From positions 1 through 28,505 of the forward strand of contig JAZSIU010000075.1 in assembly GCA_045533955.1 (NCBI GenBank): a stretch of 28,505 nucleotides of DNA, read 5' to 3'. Under the pieces are notes generated by a model. That model saw only the letters and a list, made by a program, of their open reading frames with translations, was not told the DNA's origin and ran no database searches. The stretch is from HGM04593 sp045533955. Its GTDB lineage: Bacteria; Bacteroidota; Bacteroidia; Bacteroidales; Bacteroidaceae. The position numbers were made by a program, and so were the translations under genes. Shown here one piece after another: positions 7,521 to 16,844 of the stretch (positions are counted from its first letter, which is position 1; each line of letters opens with the position of its first letter).

Positions 7521-8933
7521 TTATTTTTTAGCATAAAATTTATGCGGGGCAATCATATTCTCGGGACGCAGCAGTTCGTCGAGTTCCTCTTTAGTAAGCA
7601 GATTCTCCTCGAGGACAAGGTCATAGACGCTGCGATTCTCCTTGAGCGCACGCTTCGCTATTCTTGCCGAATTTTCGTAGCCCAACGTGGGGTTAAGAGC
7701 CGTAACAATACCGATGCTTCCCATAACAAGCTCGCGGCAGTGTCCCTCGTTGGCTGTGATACCATCTACACACAGTGTCCTGAGACGCGCCATTCCTTTG
7801 AGCAACATTCTTATCGACGAAATTATCGCGTGTACAAGCACAGGCTCCATAACATTCAGCTGCAACTGTCCCGCCTCGGCCGCAAAAGTAACGGTAAGGT
7901 CGTTGCCAATCACACGGAAACAAATCTGATTCACAACCTCGGGAATCACGGGGTTAACCTTTCCGGGCATAATGCTCGAACCGGGCTGCATAGGCGGCAG
8001 GTTAATCTCGTTAAGGCCGCAACGCGGGCCGCTCGAAAGCAGACGCAGGTCGTTACAAATCTTCGACAGCTTAACCGCCATACGCTTTAGCACCGAAGAG
8101 TACATCACCGATGAACCGGCGTCGGGAGTAGCCTCTACAAGATTGCTTGCAAGCACAAAATCGCGCCCTGTAACCTCGGCAAGAGCCTTCACGCAAGCCT
8201 CGGCATAGCCCGGCTCGGTGTTAATACCCGTACCGATGGCCGTCGCACCCATATTAACCTCGAGGAACAGACGGGCAGCCTCGTTCAGACGGGCAATCTC
8301 CTCCTCAAGAGTAGCAGCAAAGGCCTCAAACTCCTGTCCGAGGGTCATAGGCACAGCATCTTGCAGCTGCGTGCGGCCCATCTTCAGAATACCCTCAAAC
8401 TCCTTACCTTTGGCGCGGAACGACGCAACCAACCTCTCGAGTTCCTTGATAAGGTCGTCATTATGATATATGAAGCAGAGTTTAAACGAAGTAGGATAAG
8501 CATCGTTTGTCGATTGCGACAGATTGACGTGGTCGTTGGGGTGGCAATATTGATATTCGCCCTTCTCGTGTCCCAGAATCTCCAACGCACGATTGGCAAC
8601 CACCTCATTTATATTCATATTGGTCGATGTTCCTGCACCGCCCTGAATAAGGTCAACGGGGAATTGATCGACCAGCGCACCACCGATAATTTCTTCACAA
8701 GCAGCCTTTATGGCGTTACCTATTGTAGCGTCCAGCGTGCCAAGCTCCATATTAGCGTGAGCGGCTGCCCATTTCACCTGTGCCAAAGCCTTCACATAGT
8801 AAGGGTGGTCGCTTATTGTAATACCGCTTATCTCGTGAAAATTCTCAATGGCTCGCAATGTTTGCACTCCATAATAAGCATCAGCGGGAACCTGTATCTC
8901 GCCTAATGAATCGTGTTCAAGACGTGTCTTCAT
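7521..8933 (-). CDS. aspA: Aspartate ammonia-lyase
   Basis: A 470-residue homotetrameric lyase that converts L-aspartate to fumarate and ammonia in the cytosol, feeding anaerobic fumarate respiration to succinate. It carries the conserved blocks of the aspartase/fumarase superfamily: GAGTSTNMN (99-107), SQSTNDAYPT (139-148), GRTQLQDAVP (186-195) and the signature GSSIMPGKVNPVIPEV (318-333), whose flexible serine loop holds the catalytic base. The start MKTRLEHDSLGE and the LIQGGAGTS context fit AspA rather than FumC. ATG at 8933. It has its own terminator; the upstream leader holds an inverted repeat that might be regulatory. A strict promoter match was not found. Confidence 0.94.
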   Translation of the reverse strand: MKTRLEHDSLGEIQVPADAYYGVQTLRAIENFHEISGITISDHPYYVKALAQVKWAAAHANMELGTLDATIGNAIKAACEEIIGGALVDQFPVDLIQGGAGTSTNMNINEVVANRALEILGHEKGEYQYCHPNDHVNLSQSTNDAYPTSFKLCFIYHNDDLIKELERLVASFRAKGKEFEGILKMGRTQLQDAVPMTLGQEFEAFAATLEEEIARLNEAARLFLEVNMGATAIGTGINTEPGYAEACVKALAEVTGRDFVLASNLVEATPDAGSSVMYSSVLKRMAVKLSKICNDLRLLSSGPRCGLNEINLPPMQPGSSIMPGKVNPVIPEVVNQICFRVIGNDLTVTFAAEAGQLQLNVMEPVLVHAIISSIRMLLKGMARLRTLCVDGITANEGHCRELVMGSIGIVTALNPTLGYENSARIAKRALKENRSVYDLVLEENLLTKEELDELLRPENMIAPHKFYAKK

Positions 8934-9270
8934 CTCAGTTAGTTTTTAAAGTCCTATAATTTGGTTTCACTTTGCTAAAGAAAGTGGCGAAACAGTGCCA
9001 AAGTGATACACCCTGCTACCCTTCCGCATAGGCTAATATAATCATTTAAATAACACGGCAAGCGAAAAAAAGGTTTTTTGTTTCAAAAAAGAATAATTTT
9101 ACGAAAAAAGCTGCACATAGCCCGGTATCCGAGACAAAAAAACGTGCAGAAACGGCGCTGGAGGCCACCACAACGGGCATAAGCCCTCACTTTACAAATG
9201 GAAATAAAAAATAACAAGCGCTGACAAATTGGAATCTGCCGGCGCTTGTTTTTCTATTTATAGAAATATT
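8934..9270. other. Gene-free aspA leader region with an inverted repeat
   Basis: No coding sequence is seen between the nfnAB-like gene and aspA. TCACTTTG (8967-8974) is an exact inverted match to CAAAGTGA (8999-9006), with a smaller TGGC/GCCA pair inside; this lies 34-73 nt upstream of the aspA start and could be an operator or a leader hairpin. The rest, roughly 9007-9200, shows A-rich sequence and nothing I recognise. The nfnAB terminator occupies the right end. Confidence 0.4.
9205..9250 (-). terminator. Intrinsic terminator after the nfnAB-like gene
   Basis: AACAAGCGC (9213-9221) pairs exactly with GCGCTTGTT (9242-9250) around a 20-nt loop. On the minus strand the stem is followed by ATTTTTTATTT. 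It sits 20 nt after the stop codon at 9271. Confidence 0.8.
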
Positions 9271-11574
9271 TTACTTACTAAGCATCTCGTGCATCGAGGC
9301 AGCAGCCTTGCGGCCATCGCCCATTGCAAGAATCACGGTTGCACCGCCGCGCACAATGTCGCCACCTGCAAAAATTGTGGGTATTGACGATTGCATCTTC
9401 TCATTTACGGCGATTGTATTCTTGCGGCCAAGCTCGAGCCCCTCGACCGAGGTAGGAACAAGAGGATTCGGCGCAACACCCACGCTCACCACCGCCATAT
9501 CAATGTCGATAGTCTCAATGGCACCCTCGACGGGCACGGGCGAACGACGTCCCGAAGCATCGGGCTCGCCAAGCTCCATCTTCTGAAGCACAATCTGCTT
9601 CACACAGCCCTTCTCGTCGGCAATGTACTCGATGGGATTATGCAGGGTGAGGAATTCGACACCCTCCTCTTTGGCGTGCTTAACCTCTTCGAGGCGGGCG
9701 GGCATCTCGGCCTCACTGCGACGATAGATAATCATTGCCTTCTCGGCGCCCAGACGCAGTGCCGTGCGCACCGAGTCCATAGCCGTGTTACCACCGCCCA
9801 CCACAGCAACGCGCTTGCCTATGTGCATAGGGGTGTCGCTCTCGGGGTTCGAGGCGTCCATTAGGTTCACACGTGTCAGATACTCGTTAGACGAGAGAAT
9901 GTTTATAGAATTTTCGCCGGGGATATTCATAAAATTGGGTAGTCCGGCACCCGAAGCAACGAATGTTCCCTTATAGCCCTCCTCCTCGAGTTGCTTTATT
10001 GAGAGGGTCTTTCCAATCACGCAGTCCTTTACAAACTCGACACCCATCTTGCGCAGTGTCTCAATCTCGGTCTCGACAATGGCATTGGGCAGACGGAATT
10101 CGGGGATTCCATATTTCAGCACACCGCCAATCTCGTGCAGTGCCTCAAAGACTGTAACCGAATAGCCGAGCTTTGCCATATCTCCGGCAAACGACAATCC
10201 CGCGGGGCCCGAGCCCACAACAGCCACCTTAATACCATTCGAGGGGGCAACGGCTGGAACCTCGTTCAGGCCATTCTCGCGGGCATAGTCGGCTGCGAAG
10301 CGCTCGAGCGCACCGATGGCAACAGCCTTGTGGCCCATCTTCAGATGCACGCACTTCGACTCGCACTGCTTCTCCTGAGGACATACGCGGCCGCACACTG
10401 CCGGCAGCGAGCTTGTCATTTTAAGCACTTTTGCGGCGGCGCCAAACTCGCCACGCTCAATATTCTTGATGAACGAAGGAATTTTTATGCTCACGGGGCA
10501 ACCCTCCATACAGGTAGGATTGGGACAATCGAGACAGCGCTGCGCCTCGCGCATTGCCATTTCGACAGTGAGGCCGCGGTTCACCTCCTCGCGCAGCTGA
10601 GTGGCACGATAGGCGGGCTCAAGCTCGGGCATTTCGCAACGCTCGATGGCCGCACGCTCTTTTCCCTTGAGCTTGCCGCGAAGCTCGACGCGCCACGCTG
10701 CATTGCGGTCGGTCAGTTCGTCGGCAGCGGGGGCGGCTGCACACTCCTCGCCGTGCGAGTTTACGAAGCGCTCCATCTCCTCCTGTTCCTCGCGCTTGAA
10801 CGAACCCAGACGCTGCATCATCCCGTCAAAATCAACCTTATGGCCGTCAAACTCGGGCCCATCGACACACACGAATTTTGTTTTTCCATCGACAGTTACA
10901 CGGCAGGCGCCGCACATTCCCGTGCCATCGACCATAATTGTGTTTAACGACACCTCGGTGGGAATCTCATATTTCTTTGTCAGCAGGCAGACGAATTTCA
11001 TCATCACGGCGGGGCCTATTGCCACGCACTTATCTACCTTCTCGCGCAGAATAACGCGCTCCACTCCCTCGGTAACCAATCCTTTGTCGCCGTAAGAGCC
11101 ATCGTCGGTCATAATAATCACCTCGTCCGAGACGGCACGCACCTCGTCCTCCAATATAATAAGGTCTTTCGAGCGGCCCGCAAGCACCGAGATTACTCGG
11201 TTGCCCGCCTTTTTAAGCGCTGTGGCAATGGGCAACATAGGCGCAACGCCTACGCCTCCGCCGGCGCACACCACGGTACCGAAATTCTCGATGTGTGTAG
11301 CCTGTCCCAGAGGGCCTACAACGTCGGTAATATGGTCGCCCTCGTTAAGGTCGCACAGACGCGACGAGCTTTTGCCCACTTTCTGCACCACAAGGGTGAT
11401 AAGGCCGCGCTCGGCATCGGCGTGAGCAATTGTCAGGGGGATACGCTCGCCCTTCTCGCCCACTCTCACAATAACAAAGTTTCCGGCACGATAGGCCTTG
11501 GCAATCAGAGGCGCCTCGACACGCAGACGGAACACCTTCTCCGAAAATTGCTCTTTTGATACTATTTTATACAT
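9271..11574 (-). CDS. Fused NfnAB-type NADH-dependent ferredoxin:NADP oxidoreductase
   Basis: A 767-residue flavoprotein joining two subunits that are separate in Thermotoga and clostridia. Residues 1-280 are the PyrK/NfnA-like part: FAD and NAD domains (CAGGGVGVAPMLP, 103-115) and a [2Fe-2S] site in VDGTGMCGACRV...KFVCVDGP (Asp216, Cys221, Cys224, Cys236). Residues 310-767 are the GltD/NfnB-like part: CLDCPNPTCMEGCP and CGRVCPQEKQCESKC for two [4Fe-4S] clusters, then VVGSGPAGLSFA and VVGGGNTAMDS dinucleotide motifs. Databases often name such fusions dihydroorotate dehydrogenase B/glutamate synthase, but no large glutamate-synthase subunit or pyrD is adjacent. The ATG at 11574 is preferred over a TTG at 11610, which would overlap serS. 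It starts 28 nt after serS, so an operon is likely. Confidence 0.88.
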   Translation of the reverse strand: MYKIVSKEQFSEKVFRLRVEAPLIAKAYRAGNFVIVRVGEKGERIPLTIAHADAERGLITLVVQKVGKSSSRLCDLNEGDHITDVVGPLGQATHIENFGTVVCAGGGVGVAPMLPIATALKKAGNRVISVLAGRSKDLIILEDEVRAVSDEVIIMTDDGSYGDKGLVTEGVERVILREKVDKCVAIGPAVMMKFVCLLTKKYEIPTEVSLNTIMVDGTGMCGACRVTVDGKTKFVCVDGPEFDGHKVDFDGMMQRLGSFKREEQEEMERFVNSHGEECAAAPAADELTDRNAAWRVELRGKLKGKERAAIERCEMPELEPAYRATQLREEVNRGLTVEMAMREAQRCLDCPNPTCMEGCPVSIKIPSFIKNIERGEFGAAAKVLKMTSSLPAVCGRVCPQEKQCESKCVHLKMGHKAVAIGALERFAADYARENGLNEVPAVAPSNGIKVAVVGSGPAGLSFAGDMAKLGYSVTVFEALHEIGGVLKYGIPEFRLPNAIVETEIETLRKMGVEFVKDCVIGKTLSIKQLEEEGYKGTFVASGAGLPNFMNIPGENSINILSSNEYLTRVNLMDASNPESDTPMHIGKRVAVVGGGNTAMDSVRTALRLGAEKAMIIYRRSEAEMPARLEEVKHAKEEGVEFLTLHNPIEYIADEKGCVKQIVLQKMELGEPDASGRRSPVPVEGAIETIDIDMAVVSVGVAPNPLVPTSVEGLELGRKNTIAVNEKMQSSIPTIFAGGDIVRGGATVILAMGDGRKAAASMHEMLSK

Positions 11575-11602
11575 AATGCGTTCAATATCAACAGTGTAAT
11601 TC

Positions 11603-12877
11603 TTAGTCAATTATCTCGAAGCCGCAGTAAGGAACAAGCGCTGCGGGGATGCGTATGCCCTCGGGTGTCTGATTATTCTCGAGCAACGCAGCCACTATAC
11701 GTGGCAGGGCAAGAGCCGAACCGTTTAGTGTGTGGCACAGCTCGGTCTTCTTCTCGGCGTTGCGGTAGCGACATTTCAAGCGGTTGGCCTGATAGTTGTC
11801 GAAGTTTGACACCGACGACACCTCCAGCCAACGCTTCTGTGCCTCGGAATACACCTCAAAGTCGAAGCACAGAGCTGCCGTGAAACTCATATCACCACCG
11901 CACAGACGCAGAATGCGGTAAGGAAGCTCCAACTTTTTCAAAAGCCCCTCGACGTGCTCAAGCATCTCCTTGTGCGACTCTTTGCTGTGCTCGGGAGTGT
12001 CTATGCGCACAATCTCAACCTTGGAAAACTCGTGCAGGCGGTTCAGTCCGCGAACATCTTTGCCATAGGAGCCGGCCTCGCGGCGGAAGCACTGTGTGTA
12101 GGCGCAATTCTTTATGGGGAGCTGTTTCTCGTCAAGAATTACGTCGCGGTAGATATTTGTTACGGGAACCTCGGCTGTGGGGATAAGATAAAAGTCGTCC
12201 ACTGTGCAGTGATACATCTGACCCTCTTTGTCGGGGAGCTGTCCCGTTCCGTAGCCCGAAGCGGCGTTTACCACCGTGGGGGGCATAATCTCGACGTATC
12301 CGGCCTTGCGTGCCTCGTCGAGGAAGAAATTGATGAGCGCACGCTGCAACTGCGCGCCCTTGCCTTTATATACGGGGAATCCGGCACCGGTGATTTTTAC
12401 TCCGAGGTCAAAGTCGATAAGGTCGTATTTCTTGGCAAGCTCCCAATGAGGCAGAGCATCGGCAGGAAGCTCAGTCTCGAGACCACCGCTCCTCTCAACC
12501 ACATTGTCCTCGGCTGTTACACCCTCGGGTACCTCGTCGTAGGGAATATTTGGGATTGTATAAAGCAGCTCCTGCAATTTTGCGGCAGCCTCGTCCATCT
12601 TCTCCTGAAGTTCTTTGGCCTTGTCCTTCAAAGAGGCTACCTCGGCCTTAACCGCCTCAACCTCTTCAAGGGCCTTTTCCTTCATCAATCGGCCGATTTT
12701 TGCGGCACACTGCTTACTCTGTGCAAGCGTTGCATCAAGTTCGGCCTGCGCTGTACGACGCTCGCGGTCGAGCCCGAGTACCTTCTCAACTGTCTCTTGT
12801 GCATTCTTAAAATGCTTCTTTTCGAGACCTTTAATAACCTTTTCGGTCTCTTGACTGATAACTTTAACTGTCAACAT
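11603..12877 (-). CDS. serS: Seryl-tRNA synthetase
   Basis: A class II aminoacyl-tRNA synthetase of 424 residues that charges tRNA-Ser (and tRNA-Sec where present). The N-terminal 110 residues form the charged two-helix coiled-coil arm that contacts the long variable arm of the tRNA. Motif 2 is CFRREAGSYGKDVRGLNRLH and motif 3 includes LNGSALALPRIVAALLENNQ, both complete, followed by the GIRIPAALVPYCGFE end. Length is normal. ATG at 12877; a TACCTTTG box lies 39 nt upstream. It is probably cotranscribed with the nfnAB-like gene. Confidence 0.97.
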   Translation of the reverse strand: MLTVKVISQETEKVIKGLEKKHFKNAQETVEKVLGLDRERRTAQAELDATLAQSKQCAAKIGRLMKEKALEEVEAVKAEVASLKDKAKELQEKMDEAAAKLQELLYTIPNIPYDEVPEGVTAEDNVVERSGGLETELPADALPHWELAKKYDLIDFDLGVKITGAGFPVYKGKGAQLQRALINFFLDEARKAGYVEIMPPTVVNAASGYGTGQLPDKEGQMYHCTVDDFYLIPTAEVPVTNIYRDVILDEKQLPIKNCAYTQCFRREAGSYGKDVRGLNRLHEFSKVEIVRIDTPEHSKESHKEMLEHVEGLLKKLELPYRILRLCGGDMSFTAALCFDFEVYSEAQKRWLEVSSVSNFDNYQANRLKCRYRNAEKKTELCHTLNGSALALPRIVAALLENNQTPEGIRIPAALVPYCGFEIID

Positions 12878-12915
12878 ATTTTTGTTTTTTGTAATTTCTT
12901 TGCGATAATATTCGG

Positions 12916-12923
12916 CAAAGGTA
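12916..12923 (-). promoter_or_regulatory. Putative -7 element for serS
   Basis: On the minus strand the sequence reads TACCTTTG, matching TAnnTTTG, and would start transcription about 30 nt before the serS ATG. No convincing TTTTG lies 19 nt further upstream, so the assignment rests on one element. Confidence 0.5.
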
Positions 12924-13422
12924 CAACTATTTTCCCGAAAATATGTAAAATGTGTTTCATTTTATTATAAACTGTTTAAAAAAGAGAAAAAATGCACCGC
13001 AACAAAGAGAACAGAGCGTGGGTACACGCGCGCGCACGCACATATAATATAAAAGGTAACTATTGTTATCTATTTTAAAACAAAAAACAGCGGGCACGAC
13101 GCTAAAGAATACAAATTCAGACATATAATTGACAAAATGACAAAAGTTTACGCTCCACCCCCCGCCACAAGCGGTTACAGGCGCGCGACACATCGCTTTT
13201 AAGATTCTATTCTGACACAATGCACAATATTAAAGCATTTTAACTTACTTTTTTCTAATTTCAAAAGAAATCAAAAATCATTATTAAACAAGCAAAAACA
13301 CAATGCCATACAATTGAATATCAATAACTTGTAACAAAAAAGAAATACCATATAGGGAATATATCAAAAATCAATATTATACAAAATTCTCACTTTTAAC
13401 AAAACTTTTAGCATTAACTTTC
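12924..13422. other. Gene-free stretch between divergent serS and susC
   Basis: About 500 bp without a supported gene. It has A/T-rich sequence with a short alternating CG-rich patch near 13025-13040 and a C-rich patch near 13155-13190. Open frames here, such as one over 12957-13220 on the minus strand, have unnatural composition and no recognisable motif. The susC promoter lies at its right end. Confidence 0.5.
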
Positions 13423-13453
13423 TTTTGCAATTGAATTAAAATTTGTATCTTCG
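13423..13453 (+). promoter_or_regulatory. Bacteroidetes-type promoter of the susCD operon
   Basis: TTTTG (13423-13427) is followed after 18 nt by TATCTTCG (13446-13453), one mismatch from TAnnTTTG. Predicted transcription starts near 13460 and leaves a leader of about 80 nt before the susC ATG at 13540. No regulator gene or anti-sigma factor gene lies nearby. Confidence 0.7.
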
Positions 13454-13539
13454 CAACCTTGGAAAAAGTCCCCACATCGGGATGCCACAAAAAACTAAAC
13501 TTAACTACTTAATTATTATTAACTTAAATTCATTATCAA

Positions 13540-16500
13540 ATGAAAAGAGTGCTATTTTTGTTAACCTGCATTATGCTTGGTGTAGGTATGGCAACAGCGC
13601 AAACCAGCAGCATTTCGGGTATTGTTTACTCGGAGTCTGACGGTGAGCCTGTAATTGGAGCCTCTGTATTGGTTGTGGGTACCGCTACTCTTGGTACTTC
13701 TACCGATATTGAGGGTAAGTTCACTATTGACAGAGTACCTGCAAGCGCAACACACATTCGCGTTTCTTACGTAGGTATGGCTACTCAGGAGGTGAAAATC
13801 CAGCGTGGTAAGACAATCAAAATTACTCTTACCGAGGATGGTCATTCACTCGAAGAGGTTATGGTTGTAGCTTATGGTACAGCCAAGAAATCGGCATTTA
13901 CCGGTTCGGCATCGGTTGTAAAGGCCGACAAGATTGAGGCTCGTAAGGTATCTAACGTAACCAACGCCCTCTCGGGAACAATTGCCGGTGTTCAGACACT
14001 TAAGTCTAACGGTCAGCCCGGAACAAGCGCAACTGTACGTGTTCGCGGTGTCGGTTCACTCTACGCCGGCAACAACCCCCTCTACGTTGTTGACGGTATT
14101 CCTTTCGATGGTGATATTTCATCTATCAACCCCTCTGACATCGAGAGTATGACAGTACAGAAGGATGCTGCTTCGGCCGCTCTTTACGGTGCTCGTGGTG
14201 CCAACGGTGTTATTATGGTAACAACAAAGAAAGGTAAGACACACGAGTCTCGCGTAACATTCGACGCAAGCTGGGGTATCAACGAGCGTCAGATTGGCAA
14301 GTACGATGTTCTCGGCTCGGCTAACGAGTATATGGAGACACTCTACAAAGCTCATCGCAACGCAGGCTACTACAACCTTGGTTACGACGCTGCAAGAGCT
14401 CACGCATACGGTAACGCACAGCTCTTCCCCGCTCTCGGCTACCAGATGTACACACTTAACGGCGCCGATGGCCTCATCGACCCTGTTACAGGTAAAGTAA
14501 ACAGCCTTGCAACACTTGGTTACAGCGACGGTAAGAACTTCTACACTCCCGATGATTGGACAGAGGGTACTATCGACAACCAGATGCGTCAGGAGTACAA
14601 CTTCAGCGTATCGGGTGGTACAGAGCGCATCAACTACTTCTTCTCGGCCGGTTACCTTGAGGATGGCGGTATCATCGAGAACAGTGGTTTCGACCGTCTC
14701 ACAACACGTTTGAGCGTTGATTATCAGGCAAAGAAATGGTTGAAGATTGGTACAAACCTCGCCTACACAAACAGCGAGAGCCGCTACCCCGGCGAGCAGA
14801 CAACAACAAACTCATCGGGTAACGCCTTCTTCCTTGCCAACAACATTGCCCCCGTATATCCCTTGTACATCCGCAATGCAGATAGCAGCATTATGCGCGA
14901 CGCACAGACAGGTCGTCCCGTTTACGACTATGGTGATGGCAAATACTCGGCCGGCACACGTAACTGGATGTCAATGTCTAACCCTATCAGCGACCTTATC
15001 TACAACAACACCGAGTACCTTATGGACATCTTCAACGGCAAATGGTTCGCCGAGGTTACTCCCATCAGAGGTCTTAAGCTGACAGCTACACTCAGCACAT
15101 ACGTTGACAACACACGCTACCACGATATAGGTAACAACAAATATGGTCAGAGCGCAAGCTACGGTGGTACTGTAACACAGGACAACACACGTACATACAC
15201 ATTCAACCAGCAGTACCTTGCCAACTACAACATCAGCCTTGGCAAAAACAACATCGAGGCATTGGTAGGTTACGAGGCATACGACCTGCGTGGCGAGAAT
15301 TCTTGGGCATCGGGTCAGAACTTCTACAAAGAGGGCGACTACACAGTTAACAACACAATCGACCAGAAGCGTGGCGGTGGTTCGGCTTACGAATACTCTA
15401 CACGTGGTATCTTCGGTCGTTTGAACTACAACTGGGACGAGAAATACTTTGCAAGCGTATCTTATCGTCGCGACGCATCTTCGCGCTTCCATCCCGACAA
15501 CCGTTGGGGCGACTTCTACTCGGCTTCAGCAGCTTGGGTAATCAGCAAAGAGTCGTTTATGGAGGACTACAAATGGGTTGACCTTCTCAAATTTAAAGCA
15601 TCGTACGGTGAGCAGGGTAACGACAACATCGGTAACTACTACGCTTACCTCGACCAATACACCGTAACAGGTGCCGACGGTTCATTCTCGGACGGTCTTT
15701 TGGCATACAAGGGTAACAAGGAGCTCACTTGGGAGAAGAGCCAGTCATTCAACACCGGTTTCGACTTCTCACTCTTCAACTACAAGTTGAACGGTACAGT
15801 CGAGTACTTCAGCCGTAAGACAAGCGATATGCTCTACAACAAGCCCGTATCACCCTCTAACGGTTACACATCAATTCCTATGAACGTTGGTTCAATGACC
15901 AACAGCGGTTGGGAGATTGAGCTCACAGCTACTCCCTACAAGACACGTAACTTCAAGTGGGATGTATATGCCAATGCAACATTCGTAAAGAACGAGATTA
16001 ACGAGCTTCACCCCGAGCTTAACGGTAAGTACATCAGCGGAACGTCAATCCTTGAGGAGGGCGAGTCAATGTATCAGCTCTACCTTGTTAAGTATGCAGG
16101 TGTTGACCCCAACACAGGTCTTGCACTCTTCCACGCTAAATACACATTCGACGAGCACTTCCAGCGTCAGATTAACAGCGGTGATAAGACACAGGCAGAT
16201 TACGACAACCTCCTTAAAGACGAAGACGCTTACGCAGCAGCAGTTGCAGATTACGAGAAGAACCCCGAGCGTTACGTAACATCTAACTACTCGGTTGCAT
16301 CGCAGACCGGCCGTGAGGCAACAGGCGACCTTATGCCCGATGTATATGGTGGTTTCGGTACAACAATCGAGTTCTACGGCTTCGACCTCGGCGTACAGTT
16401 CTCTTATCAGATGGGTGGTAAAATCTGGGACTACACATATCAGGATTTGATGCACAACGGCAACTCTTCGGATGCAGGACACAACTGGCACAAAGACATT

Positions 16501-16824
16501 GCCAACGCTTGGACACCCGAGAACCGCAACACAGACGTTCCCCGTATCAACGCAATGGACCAATACACAAACCAGAGCAGCGACCGTTGGTTAGTTTCAT
16601 CTAACTACCTCTCGCTCAACAACATCACATTGGGTTATACATTCCCCAAGAGCTGGTGTCGTTCACTCGGTTTCAACTCAATCCGCGTTTACGGTGCAGC
16701 CGACAACGTAGCACTGCTTTGCGCACGTAAGGGTATGGATCCCCGTCAGAGCTACACAATGACAACAACATCAACATACGGTGCTCTGCGTACAATCACA
16801 GGTGGTATCAAACTTACATTCTAA
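13540..16824 (+). CDS. SusC/RagA-family TonB-dependent outer-membrane transporter
   Basis: A 1094-residue beta-barrel importer. In order: a signal peptide (1 to about 20, ATAQ cleavage), a carboxypeptidase-D-regulatory-like domain (about 24-98, SISGIVYSESDGEPVIGASV), a TonB-box-like LEEVMVVAYG (104-113), the plug (115-232) with the SusC signature LYVVDGIPFDGDISSINPSD and DAASAALYGARGANGVIMV, then a 22-strand barrel ending in Phe. No STN domain is present, so signalling through a FecR-type anti-sigma factor is unlikely. Such proteins work with SusD lids to take up glycans or peptides. Codons lean to CGT, GGT and AAC, which suggests high expression. The substrate cannot be read from the sequence. 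Confidence 0.95.
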   Translation: MKRVLFLLTCIMLGVGMATAQTSSISGIVYSESDGEPVIGASVLVVGTATLGTSTDIEGKFTIDRVPASATHIRVSYVGMATQEVKIQRGKTIKITLTEDGHSLEEVMVVAYGTAKKSAFTGSASVVKADKIEARKVSNVTNALSGTIAGVQTLKSNGQPGTSATVRVRGVGSLYAGNNPLYVVDGIPFDGDISSINPSDIESMTVQKDAASAALYGARGANGVIMVTTKKGKTHESRVTFDASWGINERQIGKYDVLGSANEYMETLYKAHRNAGYYNLGYDAARAHAYGNAQLFPALGYQMYTLNGADGLIDPVTGKVNSLATLGYSDGKNFYTPDDWTEGTIDNQMRQEYNFSVSGGTERINYFFSAGYLEDGGIIENSGFDRLTTRLSVDYQAKKWLKIGTNLAYTNSESRYPGEQTTTNSSGNAFFLANNIAPVYPLYIRNADSSIMRDAQTGRPVYDYGDGKYSAGTRNWMSMSNPISDLIYNNTEYLMDIFNGKWFAEVTPIRGLKLTATLSTYVDNTRYHDIGNNKYGQSASYGGTVTQDNTRTYTFNQQYLANYNISLGKNNIEALVGYEAYDLRGENSWASGQNFYKEGDYTVNNTIDQKRGGGSAYEYSTRGIFGRLNYNWDEKYFASVSYRRDASSRFHPDNRWGDFYSASAAWVISKESFMEDYKWVDLLKFKASYGEQGNDNIGNYYAYLDQYTVTGADGSFSDGLLAYKGNKELTWEKSQSFNTGFDFSLFNYKLNGTVEYFSRKTSDMLYNKPVSPSNGYTSIPMNVGSMTNSGWEIELTATPYKTRNFKWDVYANATFVKNEINELHPELNGKYISGTSILEEGESMYQLYLVKYAGVDPNTGLALFHAKYTFDEHFQRQINSGDKTQADYDNLLKDEDAYAAAVADYEKNPERYVTSNYSVASQTGREATGDLMPDVYGGFGTTIEFYGFDLGVQFSYQMGGKIWDYTYQDLMHNGNSSDAGHNWHKDIANAWTPENRNTDVPRINAMDQYTNQSSDRWLVSSNYLSLNNITLGYTFPKSWCRSLGFNSIRVYGAADNVALLCARKGMDPRQSYTMTTTSTYGALRTITGGIKLTF

Positions 16825-16844
16825 ACATCTAATTTAAGAGAAAA

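Noticed and set aside
9271..11610. Longer start of the nfnAB-like gene at the TTG 11610
   Set aside because: It would overlap the serS stop and add 12 residues absent from the family start MYKIVSKE; the ATG at 11574 is better.
12957..13220. 87-codon minus-strand frame upstream of serS
   Set aside because: Odd composition (many Cys, Phe and Val), no recognisable motif, located in A/T-rich spacer.
14119..16563. Several minus-strand frames across susC
   Set aside because: Antisense shadows of a gene with regular codon use; no family features.
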